From Clostridiales bacterium (GTDB lineage Bacteria > Bacillota > Clostridia > Christensenellales > Aristaeellaceae), in NCBI GenBank assembly GCA_015056265.1, contig SVGR01000013.1, forward strand, positions 1 through 32,973: a stretch of DNA of 32,973 bases, read 5' to 3'. Shown in pieces: positions 23,149 through 31,719 of the stretch. The notes below the pieces were generated by a model. The model had not been told where the DNA came from. It searched no databases and was given only the letters and a program-made list of their open reading frames with translations. The translations under genes and the position numbers were made by a program. Numbering within the stretch: position 1 is the stretch's first letter; each line of letters starts with the position of its first letter.

Positions 23149-25956
23149 ATGAGAATTGATCTTACCTGCCCGGTAGAATTATGGCACTGCCGGTTGCCTT
23201 CCACAGAAGATCCCCTGCTGACCATGCAGATATATAACCTTTCGGATAAGGATGTGGCCAGCATTCAGATCTGCGCCCTTTGCTATCTGGACAGCGGAGA
23301 GCAATATGCCCGCCATGTGGAAAGGGTGCAGGGGCTGGATGCTCCCGCCCGCCATGCCTTTGAAATGGCTGTACCCCTGGAAGAGGGCGTGAAAGCACAC
23401 GATCTGGAGGTCATCATTGAAAAGGTCTGGTTTGATGATGGCACCGTTTGGCGCCGGGGCGCCGCTTCCCCGGTGGAATTCCGCCCCTCCTCCCCGCTGA
23501 AGGGGGAACAGCTGCAGGTGATGCAGGAATTGGCCGGCAGGGATGCCGCCGCTTTCCCCAGCGATCAGGGAAACGTATGGGTATGCGTGTGCGGCCGTGC
23601 CAATGCCGCCAAAGAGGAAGCATGCCGCCGCTGCCGCAGGGATAAGCATGCCATCTTCACCCAGCTCAATGAAGCGGCTATTGAAACGGTCATTCTCAAG
23701 CGGAACAACGAAAAAGAAGAAAAAGAAAAAATCGCCCAGGAAGAAAGACGGAAGCTCCACGCCGCCAATGAGGCCCGGCGCAAGCGCAAGCGCCGCCGCC
23801 GCCGTATTCTCATTTCCGTCAGCGTGACGGTGGTGGTGCTGGCCGCCCTGGCCTACGGCGTCTATTTCCACGGCATCCCCTATTATCATTATTATCAGGC
23901 CACCCGTGCCCTGGAAAATCAGCAGTTTGATTCCGCCAAGGAGCAATTCCTGGCCCTGGAGGATTATAAGGACAGCGCCGATATGGCCCTGGAATGCGAT
24001 TACCGGGCCGCCATGAACGCCCTGAACAACGGCACCTATACCTCTCTCACCCAGGCCCAGAAGGAATTCGAAGCCCTGGGCGATTACAGTGACAGCCGGC
24101 AAAAGGCCCTGGAGGCCCGCTATATTCACGCAGAAAAGCTGTTCAATGCCAAAAACTGGCCGGAAGCCATTGCCATGTACGATCTGATCCCCGCCTACGG
24201 GGACGCACGGCTCAAGCGCAACCAGGCTGAATACGAATGGGCAGGGCAGTTATTTGCCGACGGCGCCTATGAGGATGCTCGTGAAAAATACCTGGCCCTG
24301 GGCGAATATCAGGATTCTCCCACCCTGGCCGTCGAATGTATCTACCAGCCCGCTATGCAGGCCATGGAGCGGGGGGACGCCCTGCTGGCCATCGATTACT
24401 TCCGGCAGCTGGATAATTACAACGATTCCGCCATGCAGCTGCAGATGGCCTATTATGCCGCAGCTGAGCAGTTTTTTTCCGCTCAGGATTTCGATACCGC
24501 CGCTGAATACTTCCTGCTGGCCGGGGATTATGCCGATGCCTACCGCCGGGCCACCGGCTGTCTGTATGAGCCGGCAGTGCTGGCCATGGAAGAAGGCGAA
24601 TATGAAAAAGCCGCCAGCATGCTGGAAAAAATCCTGGGCTATCAGGATTCGGAAGCCCTGCTGGCAGAATGCCGCTATCAGGTGGGCGAAGCACTGATGA
24701 ATCAGGGCGCCTATGAAGAAGCGCTGGTATGGCTCCATCAGGCCGAGCACCTGGAAAAAGCCCAAGAGGCAATCCAGGAATGCACCTACCGTCCCGCCGT
24801 GGCCCTGGCGGAAGAAGGCCGGAATGATGAGGCCCTGTCCCTGTTCCAGACCATTCCCGATTACAAATACGCCGCCGATTACATCAATCAGATCCAGTAC
24901 GCCAAGGCCCATGCCGCCCTGGATGAGGAAAACTATACCGCTGCCGCCGCCCTCTTTGCTTCCCTGGGTGAATACCGGGAAAGCCAGGCAGGGCTGAAGC
25001 AGGCCCGGTATCATCAGGCCGTCCTGCTCATCGATCATGGGGATTATGAAGACGCCATCGTTATGCTGGGCGAACTGGGCGAATTCCAGGACAGCGCCGA
25101 TCAGATCAAGCGGGCCCAATATCTGCTGGCCCTGGATCTGAAGGTGCAGTTCCGCTTCGAAGATGCCCGCACCATTTTCTCCGCCCTGGGAAATTATCAG
25201 GATTCCATCGCCCAGTATCAGGGCTGCGTATACGAATTGGCCAAGCGCCAGATGGAAGCCGGCAATTTGGAAACCGCTGCCGAAATGTTTGGTACGGTGA
25301 AATTCTATCAGGACGCCTCCACCCTCCAGCAGCAATGCGCCTATCAGGCCGCTACGGAGGCCCTGGAATCGGGGGATCTGGCCGGCGCCGCCCAGCTCTT
25401 TGACCAAGCAGGCAATTACATGAACGCCGCCCACATGGCGGAAAGCTGCTTCGATCAGTACTATGCCGAATCCTACCAGATCGCCAAAGACGCCTTGGCC
25501 GCCAAGGATTACAAAACCGCAGCTGAAACCCTGGCCCCCCTGTCCCGGGATTATCTTTCCGAAAAGTATGCGGATATTCCCGAAATGTATCGGCAGGCCG
25601 CCTACTACTACGCCAACGCTCTCTATGCCGATAAGAAGCCCTTTGAAGCGCTGGTCTACTACAAGCAGATCACCGATTATCTTGACGTATCCTCCAAGCG
25701 GCTGGATAAGGTGGTTTACCGGATCATGGGCAAGTGGGAAAGCACCAAGGGTACCGTGATGGAATTCCGGGAGAACGGCACCTGCACCATCGACGGCCAC
25801 GATTATTACTACTACGCCAGCGTATACTCCCTGGAAATCGGGGACAGCCCCGACACCCTCAAGTATACCTACAACATCGTTTCCAATAATAAAAATAATT
25901 TGACCCTGCGTCACGAAAAGACCAATATCCTCTATCGGATGCAGCGGGTGGAATAA
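23149..25956 (+). CDS. Zinc-ribbon, single-TM protein with a long TPR-like YxDS repeat array
   Basis: 935 aa. Parts in order: an N-terminal beta-rich domain (about 1-125) of unknown kind; a zinc ribbon with Cys 146, 148, 159 and 162 (CVCGRANAAKEEACRRC); a charged helix (EEKEKIAQEERRK); a basic stop RRKRKRRRRR and a TM helix (about 220-240); then about 16 helical repeats of 35-45 residues, most carrying a Y-x-D-S turn (LEDYKDS, LGDYSDS, LGEYQDS, LGNYQDS); and a C-terminal domain of about 75 residues starting IMGKWESTKGTVMEF, lipocalin-like in pattern. The positive-inside rule puts the zinc ribbon in the cytoplasm and the repeats outside. GGAGG lies 11 nt before the ATG at 23149; the track's TTG at 23119 is not preferred. 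Function unknown; a scaffold or envelope sensor is plausible. Confidence 0.82.
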   Translation: MRIDLTCPVELWHCRLPSTEDPLLTMQIYNLSDKDVASIQICALCYLDSGEQYARHVERVQGLDAPARHAFEMAVPLEEGVKAHDLEVIIEKVWFDDGTVWRRGAASPVEFRPSSPLKGEQLQVMQELAGRDAAAFPSDQGNVWVCVCGRANAAKEEACRRCRRDKHAIFTQLNEAAIETVILKRNNEKEEKEKIAQEERRKLHAANEARRKRKRRRRRILISVSVTVVVLAALAYGVYFHGIPYYHYYQATRALENQQFDSAKEQFLALEDYKDSADMALECDYRAAMNALNNGTYTSLTQAQKEFEALGDYSDSRQKALEARYIHAEKLFNAKNWPEAIAMYDLIPAYGDARLKRNQAEYEWAGQLFADGAYEDAREKYLALGEYQDSPTLAVECIYQPAMQAMERGDALLAIDYFRQLDNYNDSAMQLQMAYYAAAEQFFSAQDFDTAAEYFLLAGDYADAYRRATGCLYEPAVLAMEEGEYEKAASMLEKILGYQDSEALLAECRYQVGEALMNQGAYEEALVWLHQAEHLEKAQEAIQECTYRPAVALAEEGRNDEALSLFQTIPDYKYAADYINQIQYAKAHAALDEENYTAAAALFASLGEYRESQAGLKQARYHQAVLLIDHGDYEDAIVMLGELGEFQDSADQIKRAQYLLALDLKVQFRFEDARTIFSALGNYQDSIAQYQGCVYELAKRQMEAGNLETAAEMFGTVKFYQDASTLQQQCAYQAATEALESGDLAGAAQLFDQAGNYMNAAHMAESCFDQYYAESYQIAKDALAAKDYKTAAETLAPLSRDYLSEKYADIPEMYRQAAYYYANALYADKKPFEALVYYKQITDYLDVSSKRLDKVVYRIMGKWESTKGTVMEFRENGTCTIDGHDYYYYASVYSLEIGDSPDTLKYTYNIVSNNKNNLTLRHEKTNILYRMQRVE

Positions 25957-25962
25957 TTGCCC

Positions 25963-27162
25963 ATGCAAAAAGTGATCACCCACCTAAAAACCTATCAGGA
26001 AGCGCCCAATAGCCATCTGGTGGATGTACTGGATGGGTTTAGGGCGCTTTGCGTGTTGCTGGTGGGATGGTTCCATATCTGGCAGCAGGGATGGCTCGCC
26101 CCCTCCTTTACCCTGTTTGGCCAGTATATCAGCCTGGATTTCCTTCTGCGCTCCGGGTATATCTGGGTAGATGGGCTGCTGCTGATTTCCGGTTTCCTTC
26201 TGTATCTGCCCTACACCCTGGGAAAAGACAGCCCTGCCATCTTGCCCTTCTATAAGAAGCGGCTGATCCGCATCCTGCCCTCCTATCTTTTGTGTATCAT
26301 TCCCCTGTTCATCCAAGCCCTGGTAAACGGCGCCTATCCCTCTGCCGGCCATGCCGTCCAGGATCTGCTTTCTCATCTCACCTTCACCCACAATCTTTTC
26401 CCCTACAGCTATCACAATACGCCCCTCAACGGCGCACTGTGGACCTTGGGGGTGGAGATGCAATTCTATCTGATCTTCCCCTTCCTTGCCCGGGCTTTCC
26501 GCAAGCACGGCCTGATCACCTATCTGGCCATGACCGGCGCCGCCTTTGCCTTCCGTGCCTTCTCTGCCGGGCAAGGGGATACCAGCATGTATTTCAATCA
26601 GCTGCCCGCATTCCTGGACGTTTATGCCAACGGCTTCATGGCCGCATCCGTCTTTAGCCTGGTGAAAAAGAAGATGGGCAAGGAAAACTGGGATTGGAGG
26701 GTGAAGGCGTTCTTTACCGCCCTGTTCTTCCTGTGCATCTGTCATCTGGTGTTATTGGCCAAGGAACAGGCGGCGGAAAATGGCTATGAAAGCATCCGCC
26801 GGGGCCAGATGAACCGGCGCTTCGTCCAATCCGCCGTGCTTGCCTGTGCAGTGCTGTGCGCCTGCTTTTCCCTGTCCGGCCTGCGGTTTTTGATGGGCAA
26901 TCCCTTAATGCGCTTCTTCTCCGCCATCTCCTTCCAATTTTATATCTACCATCAGATGCTGGCAGTGAACCTGAAAACCTGGGGCTTCCCGCCCAGCGAT
27001 ATGGCCTCCCCATGGATGGGGGATTACCGCTGGCAGCTGAATTATACCCTGTGCTGTTTCATCGGCGCCATCATCCTGGCCTCCCTGATCACATTCCTGT
27101 TTGAACGCCCCATCGCCCGCCGGCTGCGGCGGAATATCAAAGAGAAAAACAATATACCCTAA
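25963..27162 (+). CDS. Acyltransferase-3 family membrane protein
   Basis: 399-aa integral membrane protein with about 10 hydrophobic segments. DVLDGFRALCVLLVGWFHIWQ is the family's N-terminal helix with the catalytic-type His; FYKKRLIRILPSYLL and GALWTLGVEMQFYLIFPFL are further hallmarks. These enzymes O-acylate envelope polysaccharides, peptidoglycan or lipids. The ATG at 25963 is 6 bp after the stop of the TPR protein, so translation is likely coupled; the track's TTG at 25957 is an alternative start. The next gene begins 13 bp downstream. The acceptor cannot be read from the sequence. Confidence 0.88.
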   Translation: MQKVITHLKTYQEAPNSHLVDVLDGFRALCVLLVGWFHIWQQGWLAPSFTLFGQYISLDFLLRSGYIWVDGLLLISGFLLYLPYTLGKDSPAILPFYKKRLIRILPSYLLCIIPLFIQALVNGAYPSAGHAVQDLLSHLTFTHNLFPYSYHNTPLNGALWTLGVEMQFYLIFPFLARAFRKHGLITYLAMTGAAFAFRAFSAGQGDTSMYFNQLPAFLDVYANGFMAASVFSLVKKKMGKENWDWRVKAFFTALFFLCICHLVLLAKEQAAENGYESIRRGQMNRRFVQSAVLACAVLCACFSLSGLRFLMGNPLMRFFSAISFQFYIYHQMLAVNLKTWGFPPSDMASPWMGDYRWQLNYTLCCFIGAIILASLITFLFERPIARRLRRNIKEKNNIP

Positions 27163-27175
27163 GGAGGAAATCCCC

Positions 27176-28291
27176 ATGAAAGATCCCCGTATGCTGAAAT
27201 TGGCCCACAATCTGATCAATTATTCCTGTAAGCTGCAAAAGGGCGAAAAAGTGCTGATCGAAGCCACCGGCATTCCCGAAGAATTTGTCTGCGCCCTGGT
27301 GGAGGAGGCTTATCTTGCCGGCGGTATTCCCCTGGTGCAGATCAATCAACCCAAGGTTCAGCGGGCGCTGCTGCGGGGCTGCTGCGAAGAGCAGCTTTCC
27401 CTCATGGCCAAATATGATTCCCTGCGCATGAAGGATTGCCAGGCCTATATCGGCGTTCGCGGTGGGGACAACGCTTTTGAACAGAGCGACGTCCCCGGTG
27501 AAAAGAAGGTCCTCTACGGCCTTACTTACGGCGAAAAGGTGCATTCCCAGATCCGGGTTCCCCATACCAAGTGGGTGGTGCTGCGCTATCCCCTGCCCGC
27601 CATGGCCCAGCAGGCCAATATGAGCACCGACGCCTTTGAAGATTTCTATTTTGACGTATGCAATATGGATTACGGCAAGATGGATAAGGCCATGGACGCC
27701 CTGGTAAAACGCATGGAAAGCACCGATCAGGTGCATATCCTGGGCGAGGGCACCGATCTTACCTTCTCCATCAAGGGCATGCCCGCCATCAAGTGCGCAG
27801 GCGAACTCAACATCCCCGACGGCGAAGTATTCACCGCCCCCGTGAAGGACAGCGTCAACGGCGTCATCACCTACACCGCTCCCTCCCTTTATCAGGGAAT
27901 CCGTCACGAAAATGTGAAGCTCACCTTCAAGGACGGAAAAATCATTGATCAGACCGGCAGCCATCCCGAAGCGCTCAAAGCCGTTTTCGATACCGATGAA
28001 GGCGCCCGGTATGTGGGCGAATTCGCCATCGGCGTCAATCCTTTCATCAATCATGCCATGCTGGATACCCTCTTTGACGAAAAGATCGCCGGTTCCTTCC
28101 ATTTCACCCCCGGCGCCTGCTATGACGAATGCCCCAACGGCAATAAATCCGCCATCCACTGGGATCTGGTCTGCATCCAGACCGCGGCCTTCGGCGGCGG
28201 CGAAATGTATTTTGACGGCGAACTCATCCGCAAAGACGGCCTGTTCGTGCCCGAAGATCTGCACTGCCTGAACCCTGAAAACCTGAAATAA
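27176..28291 (+). CDS. M29 family aminopeptidase (AmpS/PepS-like)
   Basis: 371-aa cytoplasmic metalloaminopeptidase that trims N-terminal residues from peptides. MLKLAHNLINYSCKLQKGEKVLI is the typical N-terminus; metal-ligand regions NIPDGEVFTAP, ARYVGEFAIG, GSFHFTPGACYDECPNGNKS and the final IHWDLV match the M29 (thermophilic metalloprotease) family. GGAGG lies 7 nt before the ATG at 27176; the track's earlier ATG at 27101 lies inside the acyltransferase gene and is rejected. It is the last gene of the operon driven from 23069 and is followed by a terminator. A functional link to the two membrane genes is not obvious. Confidence 0.93.
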   Translation: MKDPRMLKLAHNLINYSCKLQKGEKVLIEATGIPEEFVCALVEEAYLAGGIPLVQINQPKVQRALLRGCCEEQLSLMAKYDSLRMKDCQAYIGVRGGDNAFEQSDVPGEKKVLYGLTYGEKVHSQIRVPHTKWVVLRYPLPAMAQQANMSTDAFEDFYFDVCNMDYGKMDKAMDALVKRMESTDQVHILGEGTDLTFSIKGMPAIKCAGELNIPDGEVFTAPVKDSVNGVITYTAPSLYQGIRHENVKLTFKDGKIIDQTGSHPEALKAVFDTDEGARYVGEFAIGVNPFINHAMLDTLFDEKIAGSFHFTPGACYDECPNGNKSAIHWDLVCIQTAAFGGGEMYFDGELIRKDGLFVPEDLHCLNPENLK

Positions 28292-28300
28292 TCCGTTATG

Positions 28301-28326
28301 CCGCCTGCCCTTCCGCAGGCGGTTTT
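28301..28326 (+). terminator. Terminator after the M29 aminopeptidase gene
   Basis: 8-bp stem CCGCCTGC / GCAGGCGG, loop CCTTCC, followed by TTTT. The short T-run suggests partial read-through to the metalloprotease gene 30 bp on, which has no clear promoter of its own. Confidence 0.7.
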
Positions 28327-28355
28327 CCCATTTGGATCCAAAGGAGATCTATAGA

Positions 28356-29681
28356 ATGAAGAAATGGCTGGCATTCCTGCTTGCAATGATGCTTCTTTTT
28401 CCCTCCGCAGCGCTTGCTGAAGAACGCTTTCAAGATCATATTTTGCTTCAGCAAATGGGTCGCAGCTCCTGCCGCACCCTTACGGGCGATATCACGCTGT
28501 ATGTGATATTTGCGGAAACGCCCAATGCGCCCTGGGATCATTCTGCGCAGTCGACTGCGCTGGAAACGCTGGATCAGGCCTGCCTGCTTCTGGAGCAAGC
28601 TGCCGCTGCATACGGCAAGCGCTTGGATCTGGCCTATTCCTGCCATACCGCTCCATCGCTTCCGGAGACAGATGAAGAAAATCTGGGGGTTTGGTTGGAT
28701 CTGGCGCTGAAAAAGGCGGATTTGCCGGCAACCGGGGCTGCCTCCCCTTATGTGCAGCAGCACAGTCCCATTCTTGTGCTTTTCAATAAGGCCGGGCGTA
28801 ATTTTGCCATGGCCAATGGAGAAGATAATTTTTGCGAATTCCTGTTTCTCCATAAGGATTTTGTTGAAAGCAGCGTAATGCATGAGCTGATGCATCTCTA
28901 CGGCGCCAGAGATTTCTATTATCACCAAACCTATCAAGAAGCGGCCGAAAACATTTTCCACGAAAGCATAATGCTTTCCTATAATAACACTACCATCGAT
29001 TCGCTTACCGCCTACTGCATTGGCTGGACCGATTCCCTGGACGATTCCGCCGTACGCTTCCTGGAAAGCACCGCCCATGTGACGGAAGAAGATTTCAATG
29101 CCGCCCTGGAAGAGGCCTCCTTTACCGGCCATGCCACCCAGGAATATACCCAATATACCTATACCGGGGATTGGGTGATGGGCCAATGGCAGGGGGAGGG
29201 CGTGCAGCAATGGCACAGCGGCGCCCGCTATGAAGGGGAATTTGTTCAGGGCAAGCGTCACGGCCAGGGCGTCCTTCGCTTTTCCGATGGTGAAATCTAT
29301 AAAGGGCAATTTGCAGCCAACAATCAGCAGGGCTATGGGGTGATGATCTGGAATGATCTGGGGCTTTATGCCGGCAATTGGGAAACAGGCGAAGCCATCG
29401 GCCCAGGCACCTGCATCACCAGTGACGGTACCATCCTTTCCGGCAGTATGGAAGGATATTCCCTCCAGGGCCAGGGCATTCAAATCTGGCCTGACGGCAG
29501 TGTATACAAAGGTGATTTCGTGGATGGTCAACGCACCGGCAAGGGCGTATTCATCTGGGCCGACGGCAGCATCTACACCGGCGAATTTGTCGATGGCGCC
29601 CTGAACGGCTATGGCGTCTACATCAGTGCTGATGGATACAAAATGGAAGGCCAATGGGTGAATAATGCGCTGCAGCCGTAA
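28356..29681 (+). CDS. Secreted metzincin-like metalloprotease fused to MORN repeats
   Basis: 441 aa. Signal peptide MKKWLAFLLAMMLLFPSAALAEE. A protease-like domain (about 25-260) holds HELMHLYGARD, a full HExxHxxGxxD zinc site (H176, E177, H180, D186) with Asp as third ligand as in snapalysin-type metzincins, and a possible Met-turn SIMLSY about 30 residues later. From about residue 268 seven to eight MORN repeats of 23 residues follow (YEGEFVQGKRHGQGVLRFSDG, YKGDFVDGQRTGKGVFIWADG). MORN repeats usually act in membrane or protein contacts. AAGGAG lies 9 nt before the ATG at 28356; the 8-codon-longer start in the track lacks an RBS. The protease domain itself belongs to no family I can name. 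Confidence 0.85.
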   Translation: MKKWLAFLLAMMLLFPSAALAEERFQDHILLQQMGRSSCRTLTGDITLYVIFAETPNAPWDHSAQSTALETLDQACLLLEQAAAAYGKRLDLAYSCHTAPSLPETDEENLGVWLDLALKKADLPATGAASPYVQQHSPILVLFNKAGRNFAMANGEDNFCEFLFLHKDFVESSVMHELMHLYGARDFYYHQTYQEAAENIFHESIMLSYNNTTIDSLTAYCIGWTDSLDDSAVRFLESTAHVTEEDFNAALEEASFTGHATQEYTQYTYTGDWVMGQWQGEGVQQWHSGARYEGEFVQGKRHGQGVLRFSDGEIYKGQFAANNQQGYGVMIWNDLGLYAGNWETGEAIGPGTCITSDGTILSGSMEGYSLQGQGIQIWPDGSVYKGDFVDGQRTGKGVFIWADGSIYTGEFVDGALNGYGVYISADGYKMEGQWVNNALQP

Positions 29682-29710
29682 GCAATCGCCCCCTCAAGCA
29701 TATATAAATA

Positions 29711-29740
29711 ACGCCTGCATACAAGCAGGCGTTTTGTTTT
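29711..29740 (+). terminator. Terminator after the MORN metalloprotease gene
   Basis: 8-bp stem ACGCCTGC / GCAGGCGT, loop ATACAA, followed by TTTGTTTT. It may also help end the convergent minus-strand operon. Confidence 0.8.
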
Positions 29741-29755
29741 CCCATTTGATGGGCT

Positions 29756-30103
29756 TCACCCCTTCTGTACCCAGGCGTTCCAGGTATCCTCATCGGCGCC
29801 CAGGGTCACCTGTTCACCGTTGCGGACGATGGGCGTGCGCAAAAATTCCGGATGCTCCGCAAGGCATTCCAGCACATACTTTTCATCATCATTATGCGCC
29901 ACGGGATGGGACAGAGCCTTTGGATTCTGCCGATCCACCAGATTCAGCGCCCCCAGCCGCCGGGCAAATAAAGCCAGTTCCCGCTGGCCCAATTTATGCT
30001 TTTTCAGATCCAGCAGTTGATAATTAATTCGCCGTTCCTTAAAAAAACGTTCGGCCTTCTGGGTATCGAAATTCTTTTTCAGGGCATAGATCTGGATATT
30101 CAT
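29756..30103 (-). CDS. ArsC/Spx-family thioredoxin-fold protein lacking the catalytic cysteine
   Basis: 115 aa, the usual length for the arsenate reductase/Spx/YffB-type family. It begins MNIQIYALKKNFDTQKAERF; clostridial relatives have KKCFDTKKAER at this spot, so the redox Cys is replaced by Asn11 (codon AAT, a two-base change from TGT/TGC). The rest is intact: FKERRINYQLLDLKKHKLGQREL and TPIVRNGEQVTLGAD, the latter being the cis-Pro region. The only Cys is in VLECLAEH. Reductase activity is unlikely; a regulatory, Spx-like role is possible. The start overlaps the rsfS stop by 4 bp (ATGA), so it is translated with rsfS. Confidence 0.82.
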   Translation of the reverse strand: MNIQIYALKKNFDTQKAERFFKERRINYQLLDLKKHKLGQRELALFARRLGALNLVDRQNPKALSHPVAHNDDEKYVLECLAEHPEFLRTPIVRNGEQVTLGADEDTWNAWVQKG

Positions 30104-30465
30104 GCCTTTTCCTCATCCATGAAGGGCAGCTGCATGCGATTCTGGCCATCCTCCCAGAGCCGTTCCAGATGATAGAACTGGCGATCCTCCGGGTGGAAAA
30201 TGTGTACCAGCACCGTGCCGTAATCCAGAACGATCCACCGTCCCTCCCCCGTGCCTTCCCGGGCGCGGAGAGAAATGCCTTCCATGGCCAGGGCCTCATC
30301 CACATCATCCGCCAGGGCCTTTACCTGCAGGGTGGATCGGCCGGTGGCAATCACCATATAATCGGTGATGACCGTCAGATGGCCCACATGCAGCACAGTG
30401 ATATCCAATGCCTTTTTATTATACAGAATTTGGGCGATTTTTTGCGCCAGGGTCGCGTGATCCAT
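30100..30465 (-). CDS. rsfS: Ribosomal silencing factor RsfS
   Basis: Binds ribosomal protein uL14 and prevents joining of the 30S and 50S subunits when nutrients are scarce. 121 aa. Motifs: ITVLHVGHLTVITDYMVIATGRSTLQVKALADDV and GRWIVLDYGTVLVHIFHPEDRQFYHLERLW are the family core. AGGAGG lies 7 nt before the ATG at 30465; the track's start 17 codons upstream is inside the RBS region and rejected. It follows the nadD-yqeK gene by 34 bp, the conserved arrangement in Firmicutes, and overlaps the ArsC-like gene. Confidence 0.95.
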   Translation of the reverse strand: MDHATLAQKIAQILYNKKALDITVLHVGHLTVITDYMVIATGRSTLQVKALADDVDEALAMEGISLRAREGTGEGRWIVLDYGTVLVHIFHPEDRQFYHLERLWEDGQNRMQLPFMDEEKA

Positions 30466-30499
30466 CCAATAACCTCCTTTTATAATATATATTATTCTC

Positions 30500-31651
30500 T
30501 CATTGGTCCATATCATTCGTCAGCCGGGCCGATAATTCCTCCGCCGTTCGCTGAGCGGAAGGAAAAAAAGGACGATTGGTTTTTTTCAAAAATTCGTGGG
30601 TCAATTGCAAGGATTTAAGGGCCGCTGCCGCAAGGGATTCATTCGACAGGCGGCGGATTTCCTCCAGCCCGCAATAATCCTCCCGATTTTCCTCGGTGGC
30701 ATCCGCCACAAATATGCACAGTTCCAATTCGCTCATCCCCGGACGGCCGATGGTATGATGGCGGATGGCCTGGAGCACATCCTCATCCCGTACCCCGAAC
30801 CGATGCCGGGCCACATGGGCGCCCACGGGCCCATGCATCATGGCCCCGGAAGAAAGCATCTGCTTATCCTTGATCAGATGATATTGCTCTGCAATCTGGG
30901 CCATCACCGGTACGGGCATGCCTTTGGCGCAATCGTGAAGCAGCCCTGCCAGGGCCGCCTTCTGGACGGGCAGTCCATGGAGCGCCGCCAGCCGCACCGC
31001 TTCCTTGCGCACCCCCAATGTATGCTTAAAACGTCGGGGATTCATCATTCCCTTCAGCTTGGGCAAATGATCAGGCTGGTATAGCCCTCGCTCCGCCATA
31101 TAGCACTGCACCGAAAGGGGCAGCCCCGGTGCATCCTCATACCGGGCAGCAGCGGCACGAATCAATGTGGAGGACCAGGGCGGACATTCCGTCGGCAGCA
31201 TCCGCACACGCCCGCCGGCAGCCTGCACCTTTTCCATGGCCTCCCGGGTGGATACGCCGCTGCGGGGAAAGCATAGGATTTCACACCGGGCAAACAGCTT
31301 GTCCGCATCCCGCCAATAGGGCAGAGAGGGCAATTTATCCGCCCCCAGAATCAGGCTGAAGCAGGCATCCGGAAATTCCTTGGAAAGATACGGAAGGGTA
31401 TCCGCCGTGTAACGAACCGACGGTTGCATCCCCGCTTCGGATAAACTGATCCGCGTTTCTCCTTCCAGGGCCAGCCGGCACATATTCAAACGATCCTCAG
31501 CAGAGGCATCCGTTTCCCGATGGGCAGGACGGGCCATGGGCAAAATCACTGCTTCATCCAACCCGGCCAGCGATAAAGCCTGGCGGACCAGATACAGGTG
31601 TCCCTCATGAATGGGGTCAAATGTGCCCCCCAATACGCCCACTTTCCGCAA
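30500..31651 (-). CDS. nadD: Fused nicotinate-nucleotide adenylyltransferase and YqeK HD-domain hydrolase
   Basis: 383 aa. Residues 1-190 are NadD, which makes deamido-NAD from nicotinate mononucleotide and ATP: GVLGGTFDPIHEGHLYL (nucleotidyl-transfer motif), LILGADKLPSLPYWRD and the SSTLIR motif. Residues about 200-380 are a YqeK-type HD domain (RFKHTLGVRKEAVRLA, AGLLHDCAKG, HGPVGAHVARHRF, IRHHTIG), a family that hydrolyses diadenosine tetraphosphate symmetrically. In Bacillus these are separate neighbouring genes; here they form one frame. The start is TTG at 31651 (GVLGG begins 4 codons later), with AGGAG 10 nt upstream. It heads the operon with rsfS and the ArsC-like gene. Confidence 0.93.
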   Translation of the reverse strand: MRKVGVLGGTFDPIHEGHLYLVRQALSLAGLDEAVILPMARPAHRETDASAEDRLNMCRLALEGETRISLSEAGMQPSVRYTADTLPYLSKEFPDACFSLILGADKLPSLPYWRDADKLFARCEILCFPRSGVSTREAMEKVQAAGGRVRMLPTECPPWSSTLIRAAAARYEDAPGLPLSVQCYMAERGLYQPDHLPKLKGMMNPRRFKHTLGVRKEAVRLAALHGLPVQKAALAGLLHDCAKGMPVPVMAQIAEQYHLIKDKQMLSSGAMMHGPVGAHVARHRFGVRDEDVLQAIRHHTIGRPGMSELELCIFVADATEENREDYCGLEEIRRLSNESLAAAALKSLQLTHEFLKKTNRPFFPSAQRTAEELSARLTNDMDQ

Positions 31652-31672
31652 TGTAACTCATCTCCTGATGAT

Positions 31673-31701
31673 AGTATACCGCATTTTGGGCATTCTGAAA
31701 A
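31673..31701 (-). promoter_or_regulatory. Promoter of the nadD-yqeK–rsfS operon
   Basis: Minus strand: TTTTCA (31696-31701), 17-bp spacer, TATACT (31673-31678). The -10 is 21 bp from the TTG start, so the leader is short. Confidence 0.65.
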
Positions 31702-31719
31702 GAGGGGGAGGGAAGAAGA

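Noticed and set aside
24250-25983. 577-aa minus-strand ORF
   Set aside because: Antisense shadow of the TPR-like repeat gene; hydrophobic G/I/H-rich translation with no recognisable domain or RBS.
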